This document shows, one piece after another, positions 18,886 through 28,035 of a stretch of DNA of 64,000 nt. The stretch's first letter is position 1. Each line of letters opens with the position of its first letter. A program made the position numbers and the translations under genes. The notes under the pieces are model-generated. The model did no database searches and was not told where the DNA came from. It was given only the letters and a program-made list of their open reading frames with translations. The DNA is from Aquincola agrisoli. Lineage in GTDB: Bacteria; Pseudomonadota; Gammaproteobacteria; Burkholderiales; Burkholderiaceae_C. The stretch spans positions 186,001-250,000 of the forward strand of contig NZ_JAZIBG010000009.1 in assembly GCF_036621135.1 (NCBI RefSeq), written 5' to 3'.

Positions 18886-19902
18886 TCAGGCAGCGTCGAG
18901 CGCCTGCGACGCGCCGAGCAGCGCCGGCGACTGCTCCGCGGTGATCACCCAGCTGGGGATGCGCTCCAGGTAGCCGCGGAAGCGGCCCTTGGCTTCGAAG
19001 CGCGCCCGGAACGTCGATTGCGCCAGCGCATCGCCCAGCCGCGGCACGATGCCGCCGCCGATGTACAGGCCGCCCTGCGCGCCCACCGTCAGCGCGAGGT
19101 TGCCCGCCACGCTGCCCAGCAGGCCGCAGAACATGGCCTGCACGGCGCTGGCCAGGGCGTCCTGCCCGCCGCGCGCCGCGGCGAGGATGTCGGCCGGATC
19201 GTCCAGCGGCGCCGCGACGCCGCGCACCTCGGCCAGCGCGCCATAGAGGTTGACGATGCCCGGCCCCGACAGCGCGCGCTCGGCCGACGCATGGCCGAAA
19301 CGGGCATGCAGCCGCGCCACCACGGCGGCCTCCTCGGGCGGACCCTCGTGGCTGGCCGGCAGCGTCACGTGGCCGCCTTCGCCGCCGACGGCCACCGCCT
19401 CGCCGCGGTGCGTGAAGGCGAGCGACGCGACCCCGAGGCCCGTGCCGGCGCCGAGCAGGCCGCACGTCGCGCCCGGGACGGCCGCCCCGCCGCCCACCGG
19501 CCGCAGGTCGTGCGCCGCCAGCGTCGGCAGCGCCAGCGCCAGCGCGACGAAGTCGTTGACGACGACAAAACGGTCGAATCCGAACTCGCGCCGCACCGCC
19601 TCGATCGAGAACGACCAGGTGTGGTTGGTCATCTGCACCCGGTCGCCCTGGACCGGGTTGGCGATCGCGATGGCGCAGACCTTCGGCGGCGGCCCTTCCC
19701 ATCCATCGAGGTAGCGGCGCAGCGCCGCCTGCAGCGTGGGAAAGTCGCTGCCCGACAGCGCCTGCACGTCGGACGGCGGCGCATCGGGTGCGCGGCAGAC
19801 CGCGAAGCGGGCGTTCGTGCCGCCGACGTCGCCGACGAGGCGCGGGAACGGGGCACCGGCGGCGCGGCCGGCCGTGGCGGAGGAGGCGGTGGGAGGCTGC
19901 AT
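18886..19902 (-). CDS. glk: glucokinase
   Basis: A 338-residue bacterial glucokinase (ROK-independent Glk family) that phosphorylates glucose with ATP. The N-terminal phosphate-binding motif GDVGGTNARFAV is near residue 25, the catalytic aspartate region VVNDFVALALAL follows, and the adenosine-binding GLLGAGTGLGVA motif is near residue 155. The ATG at 19902 gives MQPPTASSATAGRAA before the conserved core. It is monocistronic, convergent with ureD on one side and divergent from the membrane protein gene at 20026 on the other. Confidence 0.93.
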   Translation of the reverse strand: MQPPTASSATAGRAAGAPFPRLVGDVGGTNARFAVCRAPDAPPSDVQALSGSDFPTLQAALRRYLDGWEGPPPKVCAIAIANPVQGDRVQMTNHTWSFSIEAVRREFGFDRFVVVNDFVALALALPTLAAHDLRPVGGGAAVPGATCGLLGAGTGLGVASLAFTHRGEAVAVGGEGGHVTLPASHEGPPEEAAVVARLHARFGHASAERALSGPGIVNLYGALAEVRGVAAPLDDPADILAAARGGQDALASAVQAMFCGLLGSVAGNLALTVGAQGGLYIGGGIVPRLGDALAQSTFRARFEAKGRFRGYLERIPSWVITAEQSPALLGASQALDAA

Positions 19903-20025
19903 GGGGAGATGGTATCGGCGGCTCCCCCTGGCAATGAGCGCGCCCGCGATGGGCGCCGCGCCGCGGGCAAGGCTGTTGCCCGCGTGCCTGCAGCGCCTGC
20001 GGGCGGCCTCTAACATGACGGCCCG

Positions 20026-20733
20026 ATGACAGGCCCCCACGACATGACCAGCCCCTCTTCCACCGCCGCCCAGCCCACCGCGGCGCCCCGCCGCGCCTCC
20101 TGGGCCTACACCGCCGCCGGCTTCGCGCCCGCGCTGTTCGCGGTGGTGCTGTCGCTGCTGCTCTGGCTGGCGCTGCCCCGCGACACCGTGATCGACCTCA
20201 TCCACGAGGGCGGGCCGATCGAGAACCTGACGGTGCTGCTGTACGTGCTGGCCGTGGCCGCGCTGTGGTGGGTGGGCGGCCCGGCCGACGAGCGCCTGGG
20301 CCGCATCGGCGTGGGCGTGATGCTGCTGGCGTTCGCGGCGCGCGAACTCGACCTGCACAAGGCCTTGACGGGCACCAGCGTGCTCAAGGTCAGCTTCTAC
20401 CTGCGCGACGCACCCCTGCACCAGAAGCTGATCGCGCTGCCCATCGTGCTGGCGATCGCGGCGGCCGGCCTCTGGCTGCTCGTGCGCTTCGCGAAGCCGG
20501 TGTGGCAACAGTTGCGCCTGCGCCGCCCGCTGGCCGTGACGGTCGCGGCGTTCATCGTGACGCTGGTGGCCACCAAGATCATCGACCGCTCGTTCGCGAT
20601 CCTGGCCGAGGACTTCGGCATCGTGATGTCGGCGAGCGTCGACACCGTGCTGTCGGCGCTGGAGGAGATCGGCGAATGCGCCCTGCCCGTGATCGCCGCG
20701 GTGGGGGTCTGGCAGTACCGGCGAGGCGGCTGA
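20026..20733 (+). CDS. uncharacterised multi-pass inner-membrane protein
   Basis: A 235-residue protein (or 229 residues from the ATG at 20044) with about six hydrophobic segments. I do not recognise a named family with confidence. Conserved-looking polar motifs lie between helices: FAARELDLHKAL near residue 107, KIIDRSFAILAEDFG near residue 185 and the acidic ALEEIGECALP near residue 213. The charged, histidine-containing motifs suggest a membrane enzyme or ion-binding protein rather than a simple anchor, but this is inference. It stands between divergent glk and the aminotransferase gene; a TAACAT box at 20011-20016 may be its promoter -10. Confidence 0.6.
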   Translation: MTGPHDMTSPSSTAAQPTAAPRRASWAYTAAGFAPALFAVVLSLLLWLALPRDTVIDLIHEGGPIENLTVLLYVLAVAALWWVGGPADERLGRIGVGVMLLAFAARELDLHKALTGTSVLKVSFYLRDAPLHQKLIALPIVLAIAAAGLWLLVRFAKPVWQQLRLRRPLAVTVAAFIVTLVATKIIDRSFAILAEDFGIVMSASVDTVLSALEEIGECALPVIAAVGVWQYRRGG

Positions 20734-20783
20734 GCCAGGCCGCGCACAGCCCCGGCCACCGCCCCCGCCGAGCGCAGGGTGCT

Positions 20784-20799
20784 GGCTACACTCGTAGCC
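20784..20799 (+). promoter_or_regulatory. promoter-like box within small inverted repeat before aminotransferase
   Basis: GGCTAC and GTAGCC flank ACTC, making a 6-bp stem with four-base loop, and the overlapping TACACT resembles a -10 box with a TGG extension. It lies about 80 bases before the aminotransferase start and could be a promoter with an operator or the start of a structured leader. Confidence 0.25.
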
Positions 20800-20871
20800 C
20801 CGCGGCGCCCCCCTGCCGATGCCCCGCGCACCGGCCCCGGCGCCCGTCCAACCACCACGGAGACGACACCC

Positions 20872-22005
20872 ATGCCCGGCCTGCTTCCCGACATCGACCC
20901 CGACGGCCTGCTCGAGTTCTCGGTGGTCTACACCGACCGCGCGTTGAACCACATGTCCAAGCGCTTCACCGGCGTGGTGCAGGACATCCTCGCGATGCTG
21001 AAGGAGGTGTACCACGCACACACGGCGGTGCTGGTGCCTGGCAGCGGCACTTTCGGCATGGAGGCGGTGGCGCGCCAGTTCGCCAACCGCGAGAAGGTGC
21101 TGATCGTGCGCAACGGCTGGTTCAGCTACCGCTGGAGCCAGATCTTCGATGCAGGAAACCTTGGCGGCGGCGCGGTGGTCTGCAAGGCCCGCCGCCAGGG
21201 CGACGGCCCGCAGGCGCCGTGGGCCCCGTGCCCGGCCGCCGAAGTGGCCGCCGCCATCCGCGCCGAGAAGCCCAAGGTCGTGTTCGCGCCGCACGTGGAA
21301 ACGGCCAGCGGCATCCTGCTGCCCGACGACTACCTGCGCACCGTCAGCGACGCCGCGCACGAGGTGGGCGCCCTCTTCGTGCTCGACTGCGTGGCCTCCG
21401 GCGCGATGTGGGTCGACATGCAGGCCACCGGCGTCGACGTGCTGATCAGCGCGCCGCAGAAAGGCTGGAGCGGCTCGCCCTGCTGCGCGATGGTGATGCT
21501 GAGCGAACGCGCGCGCCAGGCCATCGACGGCACCACGAGCAGCAGCTTCTCCTGCGACCTGAAGAAGTGGATGCAGATCGCCGAAGGCTATGAAAAGGGC
21601 CAGCACGCGTACCACACCACGATGCCGACGGACGCGCTGGTGCGCCTGCGCGACGTGATGCGCGAAACGCGCGAATGGGGCTTCGGGCCGGTGCGCGACG
21701 CGCAGGTCGAGCTGGGCGCCAAGGTGCGCGCGCTGCTCGAGTCCAGGGGCTTTCCCAGCGTCGCCGCCGAAGGCTTCAAGGCCCCCGGCGTGGTGGTGAG
21801 CTACACCACCGACCCCGGCATCCAGAGCGCGAAGAAGTTCATCGAGGCCGGCCTGCAGACCGCCTCCGGCGTGCCGCTGCAATGCGACGAGGGGCCGGAC
21901 TTCATGAGCTTCCGCATCGGCCTGTTCGGGCTGGAGAAGTGGCGCAACGTCGACCGCACGGTGGGCCACCTGGCCACCGCGCTGGACAAGGTGCTCGCGA
22001 AGTAG
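20872..22005 (+). CDS. class V PLP-dependent aminotransferase
   Basis: A 377-residue fold-type I enzyme. The PLP-binding lysine is Lys197 in SAPQKGWSGSPC, preceded by the FVLDCVASGAMWVDM strand holding the cofactor-binding aspartate. The alanine/serine-glyoxylate aminotransferase group is closest in layout (VPGSGTFGMEAVARQ near the start). The substrate is not determined; AGXT-like, aspartate or phosphonate-related amines are all possible. It converges on urtE with only six bases between stop codons, so it is not part of the urt operon. Confidence 0.85.
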   Translation: MPGLLPDIDPDGLLEFSVVYTDRALNHMSKRFTGVVQDILAMLKEVYHAHTAVLVPGSGTFGMEAVARQFANREKVLIVRNGWFSYRWSQIFDAGNLGGGAVVCKARRQGDGPQAPWAPCPAAEVAAAIRAEKPKVVFAPHVETASGILLPDDYLRTVSDAAHEVGALFVLDCVASGAMWVDMQATGVDVLISAPQKGWSGSPCCAMVMLSERARQAIDGTTSSSFSCDLKKWMQIAEGYEKGQHAYHTTMPTDALVRLRDVMRETREWGFGPVRDAQVELGAKVRALLESRGFPSVAAEGFKAPGVVVSYTTDPGIQSAKKFIEAGLQTASGVPLQCDEGPDFMSFRIGLFGLEKWRNVDRTVGHLATALDKVLAK

Positions 22006-22011
22006 CGGACC

Positions 22012-22704
22012 TCAGATCGACATCAGCTCGCGCACGCCGTTGGCCTGCATCTCGCTGCCGCGGCCGCGGGCGATGATCTCGCCGCGCTCCATCACCAGGT
22101 ACTGGTCGGCCAGCTCTTCGGCGAAGTCGTAGTACTGCTCCACCAGCACGATGGCCATCGTCTTGCGGTCGGCCAGCATGCGGATCACGCGGCCGATGTC
22201 CTTGATGATCGACGGCTGGATGCCTTCTGTCGGCTCGTCCAGGATCAGCAGCTTGGGGCCCGCCGCCAGCGCGCGGCCGATGGCCAGCTGCTGCTGCTGC
22301 CCGCCCGACAGGTCGCCGCCGCGGCGGTTGATCATCTGCTTGAGCACCGGGAACAGCTCGAAGGTCTCCGGCGGGATCGGCGTGCTGCCCGACTTGTAGG
22401 CCAGGCCCATGCGCAGGTTGTCCTCCACCGTCAGCCGGCCGAAGATCTCGCGGCCCTGCGGAACGTAGCCCACGCCGCGCTTCACGCGCTCGTAGGGCCG
22501 CTCCTTGCCCATCTCCTGGCCGTCGAGCTTGATGCTGCCGGTCTTGATCGGCACCACGCCCATCAGGCTCTTCAGCAGCGTGGTCTTGCCCACGCCGTTG
22601 CGGCCGAGGATCACCGTGACCTCGCCGATCTTCGCTTCGAACGACAGGTTGCGCAGGATGTGCGAACCGCCGTAGTACTGGTTCAGGCCTTCGACATTCA
22701 GCAT
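22012..22704 (-). CDS. urtE: urea ABC transporter ATPase UrtE
   Basis: A 230-residue ABC ATPase, the LivF-like member of the urea importer. Walker A is GRNGVGKTT, the signature is LSGGQQQQLAIGRAL and Walker B is LLILDEPTEGIQPS. The YYGGSHILRNLSF start and the QGREIFGRLTVEDNL block are typical of UrtE. It is the last gene of the urtABCDE operon, 17 bases after urtD, and energises transport together with UrtD. Confidence 0.94.
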   Translation of the reverse strand: MLNVEGLNQYYGGSHILRNLSFEAKIGEVTVILGRNGVGKTTLLKSLMGVVPIKTGSIKLDGQEMGKERPYERVKRGVGYVPQGREIFGRLTVEDNLRMGLAYKSGSTPIPPETFELFPVLKQMINRRGGDLSGGQQQQLAIGRALAAGPKLLILDEPTEGIQPSIIKDIGRVIRMLADRKTMAIVLVEQYYDFAEELADQYLVMERGEIIARGRGSEMQANGVRELMSI

Positions 22705-22721
22705 GTTGTCCCCCGTTCTGG

Positions 22722-23599
<878 letters not shown>

Positions 23600-23603
<4 letters not shown>

Positions 23604-24718
23604 AGTTTCTTCTCCTGCTTGACCTTGCGGAACAGCCCCACGATGCCCTGCGGCAGGAACAGCGTCACGGCAATGAAGAGGGCGCCGAGGAAGTAGAGCC
23701 AGTACTCGGGCGCCACCACCGTCAGCCAGCTCTTGGCGCCGTTGACGAAGAAGGCGCCGACGATCGGGCCGATCAGCGTGGCGCGCCCGCCCACCGCGGC
23801 CCAGATGGCCATCTCGATGCCGGCCGCGGCCGACATCTCGCCCGGGTTGATGATGCCCACCTGCGGCACGTACAAGGCACCGGCCACGCCGCACATCACG
23901 GCAGACAGCGTCCAGATGCTGAGCTTGTAGGCCAGCGGGTCGTAGCCGGTGAACATCACGCGGCTCTCTGCGTCGCGGATGGCCTGCAGCACGCGGCCGT
24001 ACTTGCTGCCGACGATCCAGCGCGCCATCAGGAAGAAGCCCACCAGCACCAGCCCCGTCAGCACGAAGAGGGTGATGCGCATGCCTGGCGTGGCGATGGG
24101 CATGCCGAGGATGCGCTTGAAGTCGGTGAAGCCGTTGTTGCCGCCGAAGCCGGTCTCGTTGCGGAAGAACAGCAGCATCGCCGCGAAGGTCATCGCCTGC
24201 GTGATGATCGAGAAGTACACGCCCTTGATGCGCGAACGGAACGCGAAGAAGCCGAACACGAAGGCCAGCGCGCCGGGCACCAGGACCACCAGCAGCATCT
24301 GCGCGATGAACGAATCGCTCAGCGCCCAGTGCCACGGCAGCTCCTTCCAGTCGAGGAACACCATGAAGTCGGGCAGGTCGCTCTTGTAGTTGCCGTCGCG
24401 GCCGATCTGGCGCATGAGGTACATGCCCATCGCGTAGCCGCCCAGCGCGAAGAACAGCCCGTGGCCCAGGCTCAGGATGCCCGTGTAGCCCCAGATCAGG
24501 TCCATCGCCAGCGCGCAGATGGCGTAGCACATGATCTTGCCGATCAGGCCCACCGAGTAGTCGCTGAGGTGGAACACGTTGCCCTCGGGCACCACCAGGT
24601 TCAGCACCGGCGCGAGCACGCAGATGGCGAGCAGCGCGGCGAATACGCCGGTCCAGCCCTTGGGGCCGAGCAGCGCGCCGCGCTTGGGTTGCGGCAGGTT
24701 CAAGGAAATCGTAGTCAT
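23600..24718 (-). CDS. urtC: urea ABC transporter permease UrtC
   Basis: A 372-residue LivM-like membrane subunit with about nine helices. Characteristic stretches are GYTGILSLGHGLFFALGGY and YFSIITQAMTFAAMLLF, plus the C-terminal LFLPQGIVGLFRKVK. It forms the transmembrane channel with UrtB. It overlaps both neighbours by four bases, consistent with one polycistronic, translationally coupled operon. Confidence 0.94.
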
Positions 24719-26304
24719 GCTTCCGCACTCCGGCCTTTCATTGCGAACAACCCCTGCGGCCGCTTCTGGATGAAGACGACGATGAACACCAGCACCATGA
24801 TCTTGGCGAGCACGGCACCGGCCCAGCCTTCGAGCAGCTTGTTCAGCACGCCCAGGCCCAGCCCCGCGACGACGGTGCCCGCGAGCTGGCCCACGCCGCC
24901 CAGCACCACCACCATGAACGAATCGACGATGTAGCTCTGGCCCAGGTCGGGGCCCACGTTGCCGACCTGCGACAGCGCGCAGCCGGCCAGCCCGGCGATG
25001 CCGGCCCCCAGCGCGAAGGCATAGGTGTCCACACGCGCCGTGTTCACGCCCACGCAGGACGCCATGCGGCGGTTCTGCGTGACGCCGCGCACGAAGAGGC
25101 CCAACCGCGTCTTCGCGATCAGCAGCGCCACGCCGCCGAGCACGATGAACGCGAAAGCCAGGATCGCGAGGCGGTTGTAGGGCAGCGTGAGGTTGCTCAT
25201 CACCTGCAGGCCGCCCGACAGCCATGCCGGGTTCTCGACCGGCACGTTCTGCGCGCCGAAGAGCGAACGCACCGCCTGCATCAGCATCAGGCTGATGCCC
25301 CAGGTGGCCAGCAGCGTCTCCAGCGGCCGGCCGTAGAGCCAGCGGATCACGCTGCGCTCCAGCGCCGCACCCACCAGCGCGCTCGCCAGGAAGGACAGCG
25401 GGATGGCCGCCAGCACGTACCAGTCGAACGCACCGGGGAAGTACGTGCGGAACACGTTCTGCACCACGAAGGTGGCGTAGGCGCCGATCATCATCAGCTC
25501 GCCGTGCGCCATGTTGATGACGCCCATCAGGCCGTAGGTGATGGCCAGGCCCAGCGCCACCAGCAGCAGGATGGAGCCCAGGCTCGCGCCGGTGAACAGC
25601 ACGCCCAGCCACTCGCCGAGCGCGAGCCGCGTCTCGACCGACGACAGCGCCTCCTGCAGCGCGGCGCGCACCGCGGGATCGCTCTCGCCGCCGGTCGCCA
25701 GGCGCTCGAGCAGCAGGCTGCGGGTGTTGGGGTCGTCGCTGGCTTCCAGCAGCTGCGCCGCGGCCAGGCGCTTGGCGGCATCGGGCGAGGCGACCAGCAC
25801 GCCGGCCTTCAGCAGGCCGAGTTGCTTCTTCAGCGCGGCGTCGGGCTCGGCGGCCTCGGCCTTGTCGAGCAGCGGCATCAGGCCTTCGTCGGCCTGGTCG
25901 CGCAACTGCGCGATGGCCTGCGCGCGCTCCCCGCGGTCGGCGGAAAAGAGCTTCAGCGATGCCAGCGCGGCCTGCAGCGCACGCCGGATGCGGTTGTTGT
26001 TGACGGGGTCTTCCGCGTCGTCGGGCACCGCGGCCACGGCCTGGCCGGTGGCGGCATCGGTGGCCTGGCCGTCGCGCACGATCAGCACGCGCTCGGGCGT
26101 GAGCTTCACGGCGTCGTCCATCAGGGCCTGCGCCAGCGGCGCCAGCCCCGCATCGCCCGCGGCCAGCGCCGCCTGCATCGCGGCGATGCGGTCGTCGCTG
26201 TCGCCGGTGGCGATCGCTCGCGCCTGCTGCGGCGTCAGCGCCTGCACCGCCGGACTGCCGACGAGCGCGAGCAGCCCCAGGGCGATCAAGAGCACCTGCT
26301 TCAC
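24715..26304 (-). CDS. urtB: urea ABC transporter permease UrtB
   Basis: A 529-residue LivH-like permease. The first 22 residues are a signal peptide (ending AVQALTPQQ), followed by a long helical, alanine-rich soluble region (to about residue 230) that is a normal feature of UrtB and not of LivH. The membrane part begins with GASLGSILLLVALGLAITYG and ends in FIQKRPQGLFAMKGRSAEA. It starts 76 bases downstream of urtA. Confidence 0.94.
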   Translation of the reverse strand: MKQVLLIALGLLALVGSPAVQALTPQQARAIATGDSDDRIAAMQAALAAGDAGLAPLAQALMDDAVKLTPERVLIVRDGQATDAATGQAVAAVPDDAEDPVNNNRIRRALQAALASLKLFSADRGERAQAIAQLRDQADEGLMPLLDKAEAAEPDAALKKQLGLLKAGVLVASPDAAKRLAAAQLLEASDDPNTRSLLLERLATGGESDPAVRAALQEALSSVETRLALGEWLGVLFTGASLGSILLLVALGLAITYGLMGVINMAHGELMMIGAYATFVVQNVFRTYFPGAFDWYVLAAIPLSFLASALVGAALERSVIRWLYGRPLETLLATWGISLMLMQAVRSLFGAQNVPVENPAWLSGGLQVMSNLTLPYNRLAILAFAFIVLGGVALLIAKTRLGLFVRGVTQNRRMASCVGVNTARVDTYAFALGAGIAGLAGCALSQVGNVGPDLGQSYIVDSFMVVVLGGVGQLAGTVVAGLGLGVLNKLLEGWAGAVLAKIMVLVFIVVFIQKRPQGLFAMKGRSAEA

Positions 26305-26380
26305 GTTCCACTCCCCAACAAGAGGCCGGCCGCGCTCCCGCCGGGAGCGGGCCGGCCGGCCCGGTTCCAGTCTTCTCAGC

Positions 26381-27646
26381 TCACTTCTTCTCGGGCACGT
26401 TCTTCTTGCCCTTGTTCTCGGGGATGTAGTCGCTCCACGGATCGGCCACGACCGGGCCCGGCGTCTTCCAGACCACGTTGAACTGGCCGTCGGCCTTCAC
26501 CTCGCCGATGAACACCGGCTTGTGCAGGTGGTGGTTCTCCTTGTCCATCGTGCTGGTGAAGCCGCCCGGCGCCTTGAAGGTCTGGCCGGCCATCGCGGCG
26601 ATAACCTTGTCGGTGTCGGTGCTCTTGGCCTTGGTGACGGCCTGCGCCCACATGTGGATGCCGATGTAGGTGGCTTCCATCGGGTCGTTGGTCAGCGGCT
26701 TGTCCTTGTGGCCGGGGATGTTCTTGGCCTTGGCGTAGTCGCTCCAGGCCTTGATGAAGGCGTCGTTCGTCGGGTTCTTCACCGACATGAAGTAGTTCCA
26801 CGCGGCCAGGTGGCCCACCAGCGGCTTGGTGTCGACGCCGCGCAGCTCCTCCTCACCCACCGAGAAGGCCACCACCGGCACGTCGGTCGCCTTCAGGCCC
26901 TGGTTGCCCAGTTCCTTGTAGAAGGGCACGTTGGAGTCGCCGTTGATGGTGGAGACCACCGCGGTCTTCTTGCCTTCGGAAGAGAACTTCTTGATCTTGG
27001 CGATGATGCTCTGGTAGTCCGAGTGGCCGAAGGGGGTGTACTCCTCCATGATGTCGGCCTCGGCCACGCCCTTGCTCTTCAGGAAGGCGCGCAGGATCTT
27101 GTTGGTGGTGCGGGGGTAGACGTAGTCGGTGCCCAGCAGCACGAAGCGCTTGGCGCTGCCGCCGTCCTTGCTCATCAGGTACTCGACCGCCGGGATGGCC
27201 TGCTGGTTGGGCGCGGCGCCGGTGTAGAAGACGTTCTTGCTGAGCTCCTCGCCTTCGTACTGCACCGGGTAGAAGAGCAGGCTGTTCAGCTCTTCGTACA
27301 CCGGCAGCACCGACTTGCGGCTCACCGAGGTCCAGCAGCCGAAGGTCGCGGCGACCTTGTCCTTGGTGATGAGCTGGCGCGCCTTCTCCGCGAAGAGGGG
27401 CCAGTTGGACGCGGGGTCGACCACCACCGGCTCCAGCTTCTTGCCGAGCACGCCGCCCTTGGCGTTGATCTCGTCGATCGTCATCAGCGCGACGTCCTTC
27501 AGGACGGTCTCGGAGATGGCCATGGTGCCCGACAGCGAGTGCAGGATGCCGACCTTGATGGTCTCCTGTGCATGGGCGGCGGTGGCGCCGAGCGCGGCCA
27601 GCGCGACGGCGGTGAGCGAGATCGAGAAGGAACGGCGAGTGGTCAT
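26381..27646 (-). CDS. urtA: urea-binding periplasmic protein UrtA
   Basis: A 421-residue type 1 periplasmic-binding protein with signal peptide (MTTRRSFSISLTAVALAALG, cleavage after AHA). The UrtA pattern is clear: IKVGILHSLSGTMAISET, ATFGCWTSVSRKSVLPV, and NLLFYPVQYEG-like NSLLFYPVQYEGEE. It delivers urea to UrtBC. A GGGG-rich ribosome binding site precedes the ATG. In other bacteria this operon is activated under nitrogen limitation; no sigma-54 promoter was clear to me here. Confidence 0.95.
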   Translation of the reverse strand: MTTRRSFSISLTAVALAALGATAAHAQETIKVGILHSLSGTMAISETVLKDVALMTIDEINAKGGVLGKKLEPVVVDPASNWPLFAEKARQLITKDKVAATFGCWTSVSRKSVLPVYEELNSLLFYPVQYEGEELSKNVFYTGAAPNQQAIPAVEYLMSKDGGSAKRFVLLGTDYVYPRTTNKILRAFLKSKGVAEADIMEEYTPFGHSDYQSIIAKIKKFSSEGKKTAVVSTINGDSNVPFYKELGNQGLKATDVPVVAFSVGEEELRGVDTKPLVGHLAAWNYFMSVKNPTNDAFIKAWSDYAKAKNIPGHKDKPLTNDPMEATYIGIHMWAQAVTKAKSTDTDKVIAAMAGQTFKAPGGFTSTMDKENHHLHKPVFIGEVKADGQFNVVWKTPGPVVADPWSDYIPENKGKKNVPEKK

Positions 27647-27723
27647 GGTTGCCCCTTTGAACTTGGTGGTGACCGCGAGAAATCGGACACCGGCAGGTTA
27701 GGGACGACCCCGGGGTTGGACCA

Positions 27724-27739
27724 TACGCCGGATGGCGTA
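27724..27739 (-). promoter_or_regulatory. inverted repeat upstream of urtA
   Basis: TACGCC and GGCGTA flank GGAT, giving a symmetrical 16-base element about 80 bases before the urtA start. It is a candidate operator for nitrogen control of the urt operon; no known consensus is matched with confidence. Confidence 0.3.
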
Positions 27740-27827
27740 CGGCCGGCGGCCCCGCCCGCCCCCGCCGGGGCGCCCCGCCCTTGTGGCCTAATTGCGGGTT
27801 GTCGATTCATTGACGGAGCACCATCCG

Positions 27828-27983
27828 ATGGCCACCAAGTACAGAACCGAAGCCGAACGCAAGGCGACCCCTCCCGTGCCGGGAACCCGGCGCAGCGGCG
27901 GCGGCCAGCGCGTCAGCCTGGAACGCGGCTCGCACACCCGCAGCAAGAAGAACCCCGGCAAGCGGGCGAAGAAGGGCGGCTGA
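27828..27983 (+). CDS. 51-residue highly basic hypothetical protein
   Basis: A small frame starting at the ATG at 27828, with GGAG eleven bases upstream. The product begins MATKYRTEAERKATPPVPG and ends HTRSKKNPGKRAKKGG; about a third of the residues are Lys or Arg, with no hydrophobic segment. I do not recognise a family. The composition resembles nucleic-acid-binding or ribosome-associated peptides. The longer frame from 27792 lacks a good start. It sits divergently from urtA and 52 bases before the FAD oxidoreductase gene. Confidence 0.55.
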   Translation: MATKYRTEAERKATPPVPGTRRSGGGQRVSLERGSHTRSKKNPGKRAKKGG

Positions 27984-28035
27984 GCGCTGCCTGATCCGCT
28001 GATGCCGTGCTCACGGCCCCAGCCTTGACTCCACG

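Noticed and set aside
19903..21969. Upstream extension of the glk frame on the minus strand
   Set aside because: The frame stays open through the membrane protein and aminotransferase genes on the other strand but carries no recognisable domain; glk is complete from 19902.
25538..27994. 818-codon plus-strand frame
   Set aside because: It lies opposite urtB and urtA, both well supported, and shows no domain of its own.
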